Below, piece after piece: positions 45,837 to 58,936 of a DNA stretch of 64,000 nt. Source of the stretch: Nematostella vectensis. Lineage: Eukaryota; Cnidaria; Anthozoa; Actiniaria; Edwardsiidae. Position 1 is the first letter of the stretch; every line of letters begins with the position of its first letter. The notes under the pieces are model-generated. The model was given only the letters and a program-made list of their open reading frames with translations. It made no database searches and was not told the DNA's origin. The stretch spans positions 9,210,540 to 9,274,539 of the forward strand of contig NC_064042.1 in assembly GCF_932526225.1 (NCBI RefSeq), read 5' to 3'. A program made the position numbers and the translations under genes.

Positions 45837-48800
45837 ATGGCCGCTCTGCGAGATTGCTCCAACTTCAGCTGCAAGTCTTGCTTGCTGACTATCTTCCGTA
45901 AATTCAAGAGCGATCTACTACTTGCTTTCATAATTCTAGGAGCAGTTTTGGGCTTTGTCATTGGCGCCATAATCAACAAACCGATCGAGCAAATCTTGAC
46001 CCCCGAAGATCGAAAGACCACTATAATGTTGATCGGATTTCCAGGCGAGCTCTTCATGAACATGCTGAAACTCGTTATCCTTCCTCTAATAGTGGCAAGT
46101 CTGATTAGTGCATTAGCCTGCATGGATCCCAAAGCCACGGGGAAGATTGGGAGGCGTGTTTTACTGTTCTATTTTCTCACGACTATCAGTGCTGCTATTT
46201 TAGGTCTGATCTTGGTGCTTGCAATTCGGCCCGGACGGGTCGTAAAACCGGTGGAGAAGCAAGGGCAGCCAGTGAGCTATCGCACGATGGATTCATTCTT
46301 AGACTTGCTAAGGTAAAACTTGAATGTTGTGTGTTATTTGTCAAGACTCTACTCTAGCGTCTTTGTTGTGTGCATACGGTTAAAATGATTACACTTGAGC
46401 GGTTGATTGCACGCATGTTAATAAGAGCCTTTTGCAATGATTTACTTATATTGCCAGATGATTTGACAGACAACATCTTACTCAAGTGGTCTCTTTATCA
46501 AGTTGAATGGTATTATACTTATGTCATCGTATCAAACACAATGACATAACTGTCTAGGATAAAATATGGACTCTGGAATGTGGACTATGGATTATAGCAA
46601 TTGCAGTGCATGTCTTGTGTAATATAAGTCATTTTTAGGGGGGGGGGATAATTTACTAACAGGAATGCTATATAGAGGGGGGATAGGCTTTTTGATCGGC
46701 AGATCCCAGCTAAATAAAATGACAGGCAGATTACGGATGCACAGCAAAAATAGGGTTGTGGGTTGTGTCGTTGTGTACTGCTAAACTAAACCAAGTCCTA
46801 AACCATGTCATGGGTCAAACAAAGGCTTATCATGGTAAAACATTTGGCTTCAATATTATGCATACATTAACTTGTACACAACAGAAGTCAAGAATAGAGA
46901 AGATTTATACCTGTCCACTCTCCCTCATTAGATGGGAGTCTAAAGATTTTGCTCTCGTGGAGCACCAAATCTACTGCTTTTTGGCAATTTATTATCGCTT
47001 CCAAAAAACATTATTTTGTAGAACTGTAGTAAATGACATTTTGTCTATTTTCTGTTAAAGTGATAAAGAAATAATTTTCTAGCCTAAGTATCAGGGAATT
47101 CTATTTTTCAAAAGTTTGAGAGGAAAAATACAACTATGCCTGGCACAAATACTAGACGCGATGCCTGCCGCCCCTTTTCAGGCCCTTTTCAGGCCTCTAG
47201 TGGATCTAAGCTTCAAAAAATGATACCAATGAGAAATAAACACATGCAATGACTGGCCTGGGCAAGAAATTTGAACATCTATCAAAAGCAGCAATGGCAA
47301 CCGGAACCTGATCAAATCAACCAATCAGAACACCCCATTCTGATTGCCATCGGCTGCCATCCAATTTGGATCCATGGAAACATGAGATCTGTACAGTATT
47401 TGTATCAGGCCTTCTTTTTATGGCTTCCTGTAATATACTTCATAGGTAACAATAAAAGAGGGCCTGACACTTGGGCTGATATTTTCCTTGCGTAGCACAA
47501 TTTATCTAACACCCTCTTGAGATCTATAAGTGGATTTGTTTGTGAGAGCTCTCTGTACCGCAAATGCCTGCAAGGGTATACCCACCCCTCCCAAAAAAAA
47601 ATAATTCTCAAGCCTTGAGATCTTCGGAGGTTAACAGGTATGACTGTTCAATTCTTATAACATACCGGATCACAGCTATCACAGTCATGAAAATTATTAA
47701 AAATTATTCTGCTTGAAGGTTACATAAAAATCACATTTATGATTTTCAATTCTTTTTGTCTATCATGTGTTTCAGATTCAGATAGAAGCACAACTTTGTG
47801 CGGATCAGCAGATTTCTAGTAAAACATGAGTGAATTGGCAGATTCTGCGACCCATTCAAACCCCCCCTCCCCTATATAGAATGTCACTCTGAGCACTGAG
47901 GCCTCTGTAACTAAATGAATATAAGCCCACCCAATTGCGTAATAGGAACCTAAAAGTTATATAGTTGAACTGTAATGTAACAGGTTAAACTCTTCCATGT
48001 GTCATCCTGTAAATAATTTGCTTTGTACAGGGGCTAATATATTTGGATATAACTAAAAATGGTAAATCATATTATATGCACTTAAAAAAACTTGTTTTAA
48101 CCTTGTCTCTACTATACAATCACTGCCTATTTTAAGTTTGATTTCAATTACTGGCATTTTGTGTTCTCCAACTATGACAATAACAAGAACTCTGCAAGCT
48201 CATATAGTTCAAAATAGCATATCCTAATGCATATATCAATTAAAAATTATCTGCTAAACAACTGGATTGAAAACAGTTTCGTCATGTCAAATGTTACACA
48301 ATGCATCAACAGATTGCCCATGGTTCTGATAGCTTGCTACAGTGGAAAAAGTGAAAATTGAATTTTAGATTAAACCAAATCAGTTATTGCATCTAAAACA
48401 GTTAGTGCATCCAAATCATTTTTACGAGTTTGAGCTTACTCATAGGTGTAAGATCTAAAACATTGCTTATATACTGAAGTTTCTTTGTATTGCAGGAGCC
48501 TATTCCCAAACAATATTGTTGAGGCATGTTTTATACAGGTATAATTTATTATTTGATAAATGTATATTGGTTGTTTGTGCTGTGGTTTCATGGTCAGGCA
48601 TGTAGCCAGGATTTTATTTGGGGGGTGAGAAATCCGAAAAAGTGCACCTAATTTTTCGGGATTGGGGGGGGGGTTCTCTGATAAAAATCTTACCAACCCC
48701 GAAAAACCAAAAAGGGATTTTTTTATGTCTTTGCAGTATCTCCACGGGACTTTTATTGTCAGATTTGATGACATACTGGAGTGACTTAGCTTATGCTTTA

Positions 48801-51800
48801 TAGTTTTGTCTACAAATAGCACGTCCACCGAAAGTAGACTTTCCGCCTTTGTGTGTGTGTGTGCGTTCGCACCCGCTGCACCCACTGGGTACGGGCCTGA
48901 TGTTTATGGCATAAAAGTCTTGGACCCTTTTCTTGAGTTGTTCTTGTGATCTTGAACTCTTTACTTGAGTTTTGGAAAGCTCAGCCCACCTCCACAACAA
49001 ACACCTTCCCTCCACACATGCACTCTCTTTTGAGGGTTTTCAATATGTATAAGGAGAGTGGCATGGTGATTTTGCTTTTTGTATGTTGGGAAAAATTGAT
49101 ATTCTTTTTCAGTATTTGTTGATGCTTTGATATTATAGTATTTCAGGTTCTGAGATATATACTGTTATTTTTTACTTATTTTGCTTTTTAATTTTATAGT
49201 ACAAAACAAAATATGCATATGACCCTGGCAAGTACATGAGCTACAACACCACAGAAAACATCACCTCCATCACCTCTCGAGTCACAACCACCATCATCAG
49301 CAATGGCACCCATAACATCACTACTGTAGTGAAGGAGGTGTACCCACCCAGTAATCTCATCCCGTCTGGCCGTCAAGCATCATCTGGCACTAATGTGCTT
49401 GGTATCGCCATGTTTTGCTTGGTGTTTGGAATCATACTAAGCCGTATGGGGGCCAAGGCAGAGCCACTAAGAGCTTTTTTCTGCTCACTCAATGATGCTG
49501 TTATGAGACTTGTAATGATCATCATGTGGTACGTGTTGACTCCTCCCCTCAATTATTATGTTGTGGTAATATGCGTTAGCCCCTCCCCTCAATCATGATT
49601 GAGTTGAACCAATAGACCACCATCCAGTTTTTTTAGAATCTAATACACCGTTTAGATTCGGATGGTGGCTTATTCAATTTTTATAGTTTTTTTTGTGGGT
49701 GTGGTGAGGGGGGATGGGGAGGGGGCTTATTTGAGAGGTGGCACATTTTGGGAAGGTGGCACTAATTTTATTTCAATGGAAAATACCAACCTTTGAATTT
49801 AGTTAGTTAAGACATTTTTTTATTGAGAATGACACCTTATATCAATACAGATGATATACATGTGGCTCTCAGAAAATTATTAAATTATTACAGATATACA
49901 TAATGATAACAAATATACATAATGTTTTACAATAGTGTTAAAAAAACAATTTTCAGTAGGAAAAGTATTAGGGACTTTAAGATTCGGTACGGCGGACCTC
50001 TGCTATAGCGGTCTTTGGCCGTGGTGGTCTGGAGCGACTACGCGGACTCCCGCCAAAAGATTAAGATTTTCCGCGGTACGGCTACGGCAACATTACAGAT
50101 GTAAACAAACAAGATAGCTGTCAGTCATGGTTTCTTTTAACGAACTAAGAAACCTTGTTGTCCTATCCTATGGCATGAATTATCTAACTGACACTGAATT
50201 TCTGCTGTTGTACAATTCATACAGCCCTCAAAACTCTGAAGTTATAACTTGCAACCAAGGAACAACTTGTAACGGAATTGAAGGGCTCTGTATGCTCTTA
50301 AAAAGGCTTTGCTACCCCTGTCGATACAGTGATATGGTTCACTTGTTTGCTAAGCCGGTTCCTGCCATTTGTATGATTACAAACGAAGTATTAGACTTTG
50401 TTTATCAAGCTCATAGTCATCGTGTTATCCAATGGAACAGTCAGCAGTTGAACCCAGCAAATCTCGAACGATTTGCCGATGCGGTACACAGCAAAGGGGT
50501 TCCACTTGACAATTGTTTTGGTTTTGTTGACGGGACTGTTCGGCCGATTTGTAGGCCAGCAACAGTAAACCAAAGATTGTTATATAATGGCCATTAGCGT
50601 GTTTATGGTATTAAATTCCAGTCTGTTGTTACCCCTGACGGAATGACTGCAAACATGTATGGTCCAGTCGGTAAGTATGACCTTACGAGTGTTACACAAC
50701 CCAAAAATTGATTACAAAGTTACTTAAGTTTACATTTTGTTGCAAGGATTATAAGTTTCCTATGAGTTTCATTCGAGAAATTAAGTCATTTTTTTTTGTA
50801 ATAGAGCAATATGAAAATTTGTGTCTAAGTCATCACACCCCGTCACAAACACTATAGTCTAATACACGTCTAATTGTTGTGAAAGCCCCTCCAATAGTTT
50901 GATGTGGTGTAACAAAACTTCTTACATTGCTCTTAGTCACTTGGTCCCCTACCCCAACTAGTAGAAACATGCATCACTAGTCATACCTTGAAAAACAAAC
51001 ACATTTTTACCATGTCCCTGGTCATTTCCTTAATAAATATTTGTTGACCCTGTTATTTCAAGAGGTATCACAAGAAATTGAAATATCCTCAAAATCAGGA
51101 AATACCAGTGGTTACTTTATTTTTTACAGGATGACAGGATCGTAGAAATCATTTAAAACTTCAACATAATTTATTTGAACTAACAAGCTATTGGAAAAAA
51201 AGTAAAACAAAAAAAGGAAAAACGAAACAGTCTAAAAAATAAAATATGATTCGTAACATGAACATATTCACTACTAGTGACTGTTCAACATAGTTACTAT
51301 TTTGGCACAAACTTTCCAAGGAGCCCCATTATCGCCTGGTTTTGTTGGGCCATGAGGACTTGCATGTTTTGGCTCTGTTGCTGTTGTTGAGCCTGTTGCT
51401 GTTGTTGAGCCTGTTGCTGTTGTTGAGCCCGTTGCTGTTGTTGAGCCTGTTGCTGTTGTTGAGCCTGTTGCTGTTGTTGTTGCTGTTGTTGAGCCTGTTG
51501 CTGTTGTTGAGCCCGTTGTTGTTGTTGAGCCTGTTGCTGTTGTTGAGCCTGTTGCTGTTGTTGAGCCCGTTGTTGTTGTTGAGCCTGTTGCTGTTGTTGA
51601 GCCTGTTGCTGTTGTTGAGCCTGTTGCTGTTGTTGAGCCTGTTGCTGTTGTTGAGCCTGTTGCTGTTGTTGAGCCTGTTGCTGTTGTTGAGCCTGTTGCT
51701 GTTGTTGAGCCTGTTGCTATATTAATGCCTGCAACATGGACTGCTGCTGTTTCTGCATGGCTTCAAACTGAGCACACTTATTTTCCTCCTCCATCTTCTT

Positions 51801-54800
51801 TATGTTAAACTCCTTTTCTCTAAAAGCTGCTTCTGATTCAGCCTTTCCTTGCAGAAACTCTAATGCTTCATTTGAACTTCTCCTCCTCTTTTCATTCTTC
51901 TCTTCTTTTTCATCTCCCTTTCTTTTCTTTGTTTGCCCCATCCGCTCAAGGGCTTGCATTCGTATGTCTTCTCCAATAGCCTTTTCAGCCTTCTTTTTTT
52001 CATCTTCCCTTTCACCTGCATCCCTTTCTCTCTCTGCTATATCTTCAAGGATCATGTCAGGCTCATCAGGGAAAATCCCTGATGCTGCTTGTTCTGCTCT
52101 TTCTTTTTGTTTAAATCTCCTTTGGAGAAGAGCGAATCTTTTCCTTACAGCCCTTTGTGAGAGATTGGGCTTGAATTTCACAGTTGTTGACTGGATTAGA
52201 GCTTCTGCAATCGTATTCCATAGTCTTCCAGCCTCATTACTTCCCTTTTTCTGTTTATAAACTCCAATGGTTAGAACCTCTCGGCACAGCAATAAGTCAT
52301 GGTCCATAGTCCACAGCATGGAACCGCTGTCAGCTCACCCTTTATGAAGCCCAGTCCGTTACTTCAAAAGAAACTTTTTCTTCTAACAACAGCACTAGTT
52401 TTGTTTTCTGAAATTATAATATTGTCTTTGCTTACATAACTGAGAATGGGAGGGCCATATGTTAGAAAACTGAAAGGTTAATTATGCCAACCTCATTAAA
52501 TAAAGAGTATTGTATTGTATTGTAGAATGCCCCTGTTTAGGTATTTAGTTGAGAAGTATTTCAATAGATATAATGGAGACTTGCTATTTTAGTAAAGAGC
52601 TCACTATAAAAGGACTGAATATTTATACCACTAGAGTATTATGATATGCGATACTTAAGCATGGGGCCAAAACCAACTTCATTAAATTCAGAAATCAGGA
52701 ATGTAAAATAAAATAAATCGTAATTAAGTATATTTGAATCTGTATGAAAAAGAACTGTATTTTATATATTTTCACGAGCTCTTCAGCGAAAAGGGTGACT
52801 TTCTGCCGAATATTTAATACGGAAACCTTTTCGGATCCTTACTAAGACTTTCAGCTATCAAATCCGAACAGATAAACACAATCTAGGGAATAAAAGCGTA
52901 CCCTCCTCTGTTGTTTTGATGTTCAAAGCACTAGATTAAAAGTATTAAAATTTGTAAATCAGATAGCTGCACACCCCAAAAACATGGGCCATCTTGAATA
53001 TATTAGGGTCGAGGATACTTGCAACGCCATTTGATCAATGCTAAACAAGAAATACAATTCCTGTACTTACGATGACTTCGGCTTCGCCTTGATCTCCGCC
53101 ATGATGAAACCAACTCGATGAAACAACGCTACAACTCTGTGCAGATAGATTCAAAATTTTCGCTCAAAAAATGACACAATAATAATCAAAACTGCAGAAT
53201 AGCCAGGATGAATGATATCGCAATAAAAAAAATGTACTTAAACGAGCATTTAACACGTAAATGTTGCAGAAAGTATGATGTATTGCTCACGTACCAACCA
53301 CTCCGCCTATCGTGCAGTTCTGGCGTAGCAGGCAACTCGGTTACGGCGTGAAGGTACGACCAGACCATGCGTGGTGACGTCACCGGAAGTAAAATTTCCA
53401 TCAAACCGCCGTAGTAGAGGTCCGCCGTATCGAATCCTAAAGTCGCTATTTATATGTTTAGTGCAGCACTAAAGGTAATAAGGGATTTGCTTTCCCTAAC
53501 ATTCAATGGAAGCGCGTTCCATGCTTTGGCCCCACCAAAGGCGAAAAATCGTTGTCCGAGAGGCAAATGTTCCGCTAATGGGCAGTCTCATTTTACATCC
53601 ATTATTACTCGGGCAGCACGCTTCTGTAAAAGGATCATGGCGTCGGTGTGCTTTTTAAAACTGTCGCCCCAAATTATAGCCCCATAATCCATTATAGGCT
53701 GGATGAGAGAAAATAAGACAGTCAATAAGACGGCTGAGAATAATTTGTGCTCATGTAGATATATAGAAGTTGAAGGGATAACAAGTATACCCGTGGTTGT
53801 AATGTGAGAATGTCAAAGCCAGCAAAGGCAGCAGCTAAGAAAAATTAACACCATTCAAGTGTGTTCATTTTGCTTAGATCATTCTTAGCGGGGGGAGGGG
53901 GCGTATCATAACGGTAAGCCCTTGTTGGAAAAGTGTTTTAAACATGTGTGCAGTAGAGCTGTCAGATAGATTCTAAAGAAAATGTCATTGTCTGGTCGAC
54001 ACCAGTCCTGTAGTTAAGATTTTGTGTGTGCGTAAATGGAGGAGGGTATTAAGATGTAAAGTGGGACGTTTATTCTTTGTATATCCTCAGCTATAGTAGT
54101 AGTATACTCTTCTTTTTTTTTTTGCGTTACTTCCCAGCCAAGAGAGAAGGATACTGACCAGAATTTCCTAGCTTATGATATTAGTTATAAGTTGCCGTTC
54201 CAAACTTGAATACAATGCAAATGACTTCGGTCCTTTGCACTTATTTGTATCTGGAACGACACATAAGAAAAATGACACTTGCCTCGGACTTTGCATTATT
54301 ACTGTTTTTGTTTTCTCCAGGCTCTCTCCCATTGGCATCTGTAGTATTGTGGCAGCCAAGGTCGGCGAGATGGGGGATATTGTGGGTGTGCTCTCGATGG
54401 TTGGTTACTTCATGCTGACAGTGATCAGTTCCATCCTGATTCATGGTTTATTTGTGCTCCCGCTTATGTACTTCGTGATGACGAGAAAGAACCCTTACAA
54501 GTTCATGCTTGGTATGGGGGATGCTCTCGTCACAGCCTTTGGTATTTCCTCTAGGTAAGTATGGCTAACAAGACCACAGAGTGTGTCACCGAAGCCAGTT
54601 GCGTGAAAGACGGAAAAGCCAAGCTTAGCAGTTCCGTACCCAGGGGGGAGGGGGGTGCAGGGGGTGCGTTCGTATCCCCCCACAACGGCGGCAAGTCCCA
54701 TTCCGCGGTTCGCAATAGACATGCTATTTGTAGACAAAACTGAAAAGCATAAGCGAATTAGATAACAAGGCATTCTAGATCTCTCTGGTATACGTCATCA

Positions 54801-57063
54801 ATCTAAAACTTTTTGCAGCCAAATCCGATAATAAACGTTCCGTGGAGATACTTCAATGACATAAAAAAAATCCCTTTTTGTTCTTTCGAGGGTGGTCAGA
54901 TTTTTATTAGAAAACTTACACCTGTCTCCCCCCCTCCCCCCAAAAAATACGTTGCACTTCTTCGGATTTCGCATCCCATAAGAACAATCTGGGGTTCGGA
55001 CCTGCTTAGTTAGCCAAGCTAAAACGGAGAAACCGAACTTGCGAGGCAGAGCAGATTTCAGAAGACCCTCGGCCCTAAATCCGCCGAGCGCTACGTCCGA
55101 TATAACGGGTTTTCCAAGAGCTTTTCTGTGGCGCTTATCGAGAGCCTGTTTCGCAGGCTAGTGTTACCGCAACTAAGATTGCTGCAGTTGTATGGGTAAA
55201 TACCTCATAATAGCATAAACACAACATTTAATTCAACCACCAATAAATATTAAATGATTTGCACATGGTCCTCATCTCAAATTAGATTACCTGGTATGAT
55301 TTAATATTCTTTTTTTTGTGACAGTGTTTAATATTGTTTTGCAAGATTATGATTTTATTGTCAAAACGTTTTTTTCTAGCTCAGCTACATTGCCTACAAC
55401 GATCCGATGTGCCGAGGAAACGGGAGTAGATGAGCGCATAGCGAAATTTGTGCTACCGCTGGGTGCAACTGTCAACATGGATGGAGGCGCTCTCTTTGAA
55501 TCGTGTGTGGTGATTTTCATCGCGCAGATCAATGGAGTACCTATGGAAGCGGCATTTCTCTTCAACACTGTGTAAGATATTTCGTTCCCGGATGAATTTC
55601 CTGACTTATTTAAATTTCCTCAATTTCGCCCACTTTTTAAAACAGAAAGAAGTAGAGACCCTATTGCTCAGCCGTGAACAGCCGAAAAACGACGGGAAAA
55701 TATCTAAAGATCGTTTCACATGAAATAAGGCAGATAATTTCTTAATTAAGTACTCAGCGAGTAACAGCAAACGAAATAGCAAGGTGTGATTTTTATAGCT
55801 TTAGTCACTACTTATATAAGCTTAAATAGCGATGATCAGGGCAAAATGCACTGAATAACCTAAAATCATATGCCCTAACGGTATTAGAGTTTTGTATATG
55901 GAAGATTAGAAAATTAGGGGAAATTGCCTGAAAACTTGCTTGTTTAGTATCTCTCCGTAGGATGTGTGTGTAAAGGTTTTTCTGTCATGTTGCTATCATT
56001 TCATGTGTGGCACGGCGCGGCATTTTTGCATCCCGCTTCTGACACCATGTTTTGTTTCATTAATTAAAATGATTGATATTATTTGGTTGGAGTATATTTG
56101 GCACCGGGATAACAAGTTGATTCCGTGTTTTTTGGAATCGTTTGTCTTATGTTAATGTGTAATATTTTATTTAATATTCTACAATTTTTGGATATCGTTT
56201 GTGTACTAATGTTCTACTCTCACAACATTTGATTCTGTTTGGATTGGATCATTGTCTAACGTCTTGCTCTCTACAACAGGTTGATGGCGGCCGCTATCTC
56301 TGTTGGTGCCGCAGGTATCCCATCCGCTGGTTTTATCTACCCTGTTATTGTATTACAATCTGTTGGTCTCCCTGTGGAGGACTTAGCTCTTGTCCTGCCC
56401 ATTGAATGGCTTCTGTAAGTATTGTCAATGCATCTTACCCAATTTTGCTGTGCACGTGTATATTGCTTGACTACCCTCTTTGTACAAGGAAAACGCTTTG
56501 ATTAAGTTTAACTTATTATCAGGAATTGTCAAGTCATGAGCTATTTTACAGTTTAAATGGCGGATAAAGTAGTTAATGGATATGTTTTTCTCAGATCAAA
56601 CAGTATTGAATGTATCGCAAAATGATATCAATATACATTAGATGACGAAAATTGTGAAAGAAAAAGAAGAATAGAGATCGAATATTACTTTTGCATTCCT
56701 TCTTGTTATATCCTGCCCTTGCCCTTGCTGTACATGTTAGAATGTGCCTAGCATTATCACTGCGTCATGTGCATATTTGTAACACAACTTCCACATACTG
56801 TCACACAACTTCCTTGCACAACCTCGACCCAGGTCAAACCCTGTCCATTTTGTTTGTCTTCCAGGGACCGGTTCCGTACGACAGTAAATGTGTGGGGCGA
56901 TGCAGTAGGAGCAGGAATAGTGAACCACATGTCTAAAGCAGATCTGGTCGCCATGGATGCCCTCCAAATGGAACAAGGGCACGTCTCCCCTGGCTCACCA
57001 AGCTCAGATCACCTCATGATCACGCACAAAGATGCGGATGATCTGATGACGACAGAATTTTGA
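45837..57063 (+). CDS. SLC1A: Excitatory amino-acid transporter (SLC1 family)
   Basis: Exons: 45837-46312, 48496-48538, 49200-49528, 54321-54554, 55380-55571, 56280-56414, 56865-57063 (stop TGA); phases agree and give 535 aa. SLC1 proteins move glutamate/aspartate with Na+ and H+ across the plasma membrane. Seen here: early membrane helices ([20 protein letters not shown]), an extracellular loop with four N-glycosylation sequons (NTT, NIT, NGT, NIT), the serine-rich hairpin SSSSATLP (359-366), the Na+-site motif NMDG (393-396, followed by G where T is usual), AAGIPSAG (435-442) and [13 protein letters not shown]. Arg474 aligns with the arginine that selects acidic substrates, and Asp482 with a sodium ligand, so glutamate/aspartate is the likely substrate. 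The C-terminus TTEF resembles a class I PDZ ligand. Intron 3 (4.8 kb) carries a Harbinger transposon. Confidence 0.95.
48595..48899. mobile_element. CAGG…CCTG dispersed element, copy 1
   Basis: About 305 bp. The left end CAGGCATGTAGCCAGGATTTT resembles the end of the element at 61443. The right end, reverse-complemented, is CAGGCCCGTACCCAG. The interior matches 54629-55004 in the opposite orientation, for example CCGTGGAGATACT and GTAGACAAAACT in the shared sense. It lies in SLC1 intron 2. Confidence 0.7.
50127..50690 (+). pseudogene. Harbinger transposase (DDE_Tnp_4 / HARBI1-like), broken
   Basis: 156 codons run from ATG to a TAG at 50595-50597, in the middle of the conserved block [14 protein letters not shown] … YNGH (stop) [15 protein letters not shown]. 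The same frame continues after the stop to MYGPVG, where GGTAAG may be a splice donor. The first catalytic Asp (FVDGT) is present. The rest of the DDE domain is not found between 50690 and the partner gene, so the copy cannot encode an active enzyme. Confidence 0.88.
51297..52319 (-). pseudogene. Harbinger Myb/SANT-like partner protein with Q/A repeat, one nonsense codon
   Basis: The minus-strand frame starts at 52319 ([20 protein letters not shown]…) with a Myb/SANT-like N-terminus rich in aromatic and basic residues ([28 protein letters not shown]). It continues as a charged coiled region ([33 protein letters not shown]). A TAG at 51719-51717 interrupts it. Beyond the stop the same frame reads a (QQQQQA)n repeat coded by an 18-bp minisatellite (about 51366-51716) and then [17 protein letters not shown]…KFVPK with its own stop at 51299-51297. 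The spacing from first to last stop is a multiple of three, so a single base change explains the break. Such proteins bring Harbinger transposase to the nucleus and to DNA. Confidence 0.8.
51366..51718. repeat. 18-bp CTGTTGCTGTTGTTGAGC minisatellite
   Basis: About 19-20 units of 18 bp (some GAGCCC or GTTGTT variants, one shortened/extended unit near 51465-51490), all in multiples of three bases. They encode Gln5-Ala on the minus strand inside the Harbinger partner gene. The plus-strand LLLLLS-type ORF is the shadow. Confidence 0.92.
53447..53725 (-). mobile_element. LINE reverse transcriptase 3' fragment
   Basis: Minus-strand translation gives [33 protein letters not shown], a stop and small deletion, then [17 protein letters not shown] and SLITFSAAL. 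These are the usual closing blocks of L1/CR1-type reverse transcriptases. On the far side of the Harbinger element, 49795-49970 reads on the minus strand like a LINE tail ending GTCATTCTCAATAAA, suggesting that the transposon split it. Confidence 0.78.
54629..55004. mobile_element. CAGG…CCTG dispersed element, copy 2 (inverted)
   Basis: About 376 bp in SLC1 intron 4, related to 48595-48899 in reverse orientation. Shared blocks include TGCTATTTGTAGACAAAACT, CCGTGGAGATACT and ATCCCTTTTTG. Ends are CAGTTCCGTACCCAGG and, at the right, GGTTCGGACCTG. Confidence 0.7.
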
Positions 57064-58936
57064 CAAGCTCCCTCTATTTATCGTATTGAGTCCATGCATG
57101 AGTAACTGACGGGAGTACTATAAACATCTAAAATGATTGAATTTTAAATACATTTATACCTTTTGTAATTCACTTCGCTTTTGCCAGTTTTTGTTAGTTT
57201 GGCATTACGATCTGGGTTTAGTCATATTGATATTACAAATGTCTTTGTATATAAAAAAACATTATTTTCCACCCACCATAAAATACACACAAAGTCATTT
57301 TGATTATACAATTTTCTTAAAATGATGCAATTTTTAGCCAATTTCCCTAACCATATCCAGGTTTTGATGGACATTTATTATGCATGTTTTGCTCTTTTGC
57401 TTGTTCTTTTTTGCTTCCTATGGATAAAAGGAAAATGATCACAAGACCGTTTTCTGAGTCAAGTTGCTACTCCAAGTAAATTGTTCACAGAACATGATGG
57501 TACAGAGAGCATTCAACGTAGTCTTCTCTCTCAATAATCACCATCAAGCTATTTCTTACACTGGGACCACCACAAAACAGAACTCCATTAAGCGGACACC
57601 CCCTCTGTAAATTTTAAATCTAATCTGTACTCAAGCTCTCTATATAAAACCTCTATAAAGCCAACACCTCCAAAGATTGTCTGTCATATCAGGGGGCTGA
57701 AAAGAGGGAGGGGCAGAGGGTTCTACACATGTTTTTGGATATTTACTTGTTTTACTACAACAGAAGGAGAACAATTTCAGCTTGATGGTGATTTTATTGT
57801 AGTTTTTCAATCATTGTTTAATAAGTATTTATTATTGTTGCAGTTTAGTTGATTGCATACAATCGAAATTGTAAAGATTTATATGTTAGTTAGGCTTGAT
57901 TTCATTCATACCATCTTTAAGAAATCCAGGGTTTTTTTCTCTCACTGTTCAATCCAGAAAAAAAAAGTCCCTAGGAAACAACTTTGTCACTACTCTTGAT
58001 GTGTTCAAAGATTCAACTCATCTGTATTGAGGACTGTTTACACAGCAATGACAGGTCTCAACAAGTCTTGCCACAACTTCTGACAAAGTTGCTTCGCATG
58101 GACTTTTTCTTTCATTTAGTAAAAAGGAAAGACAGAAAATCGTGGCATTTCTGAGGATGAGCAACCACCAGTGTGCAAATTTCTAATTTTATAAGCCCAG
58201 AAGTCAAACCTAAAAGTAGAAATTTCCAATTTAATCCATAGTTAGTAACGCGTGACGCATAACAGCTTTGTATATACAGATAAACATCACCTTGTACTTG
58301 GAAAACAATACATTCGTCTTTATATGCAATGCTATTAAAGTCTGCTTTCTGTTTATGACACAATTTAATGTTGTATACAACATTATCCATAACCCTCCTG
58401 CTTTCATAATATTGTCACATTTTGGATTATTTCGATTTTAAAAGTCCCAACTCCCAATGCTATTTGGTTGTGGATAAGAAAAAGTGCAGTGTATTTTTAC
58501 ACCAACAAAACCCAAAATGTGAACAACATATCTTCCCTATTTGCACTATAAAACATAGTGATTTACCAGTAATAGCTTCGTCAATACCTTTTCACGAAGT
58601 TTAGTTTTGTGCTGAAAACGAATGCAGGGGTTTTGCCATAAACGTCTTTGTTTTGGGCGTCTTATAGGTGGGGAAGGACGGGGGAAGTCTCCTAAGTTTT
58701 ATTTTATAAGTCTGTCTACAGTCAAACGCTGTCAAACACTGTAGAAGTATAGATTTTGGGTCTAGCCCCTAAGCTTAGTTTTCGAGAGGGGTAGAAAAAA
58801 AAAGAAATCAAGAAATAATACTTTTTGTTTCCCAAAAGTGCTGCAATTAATGAAGCAAAGCCTTTGAACAGAGTGCACATGGGAAAATTTCTGAGAATAC
58901 AGTCATATTTTTTTTTCAAGTGGACCATGACATCCC
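57064..58936. other. SLC1 3' flank and DRC12 3' flank, no gene seen
   Basis: AT-rich sequence between convergent SLC1 and DRC12. It contains ORFs up to 92 codons without recognisable motifs. I see no exon. 58929-58936 is the left copy of the 8-bp duplication of the adjacent MITE. Confidence 0.45.

Larger units (their letters stand above)
49971..53446. mobile_element. PIF/Harbinger transposon, decayed
   Basis: A 3476-bp element with inverted ends: GGGACTTTAAGATTCGGTAC + GGCGGACCTCTGCTA on the left, and the complement of GCGACTTTAGGATTCGATAC + GGCGGACCTCTACTA on the right. It contains the two genes typical of Harbinger: a DDE transposase (plus strand, broken) and a Myb/SANT-like DNA-binding partner (minus strand, one nonsense codon). 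The usual 3-bp duplication is not clear (TTA on the left, TAT on the right). LINE sequence on both sides suggests it landed in an older retrotransposon. It lies in SLC1 intron 3. Confidence 0.88.

Noticed and set aside
51342-51725. 127-codon leucine-rich plus ORF
   Set aside because: Antisense of the Gln5-Ala minisatellite in the Harbinger partner gene.
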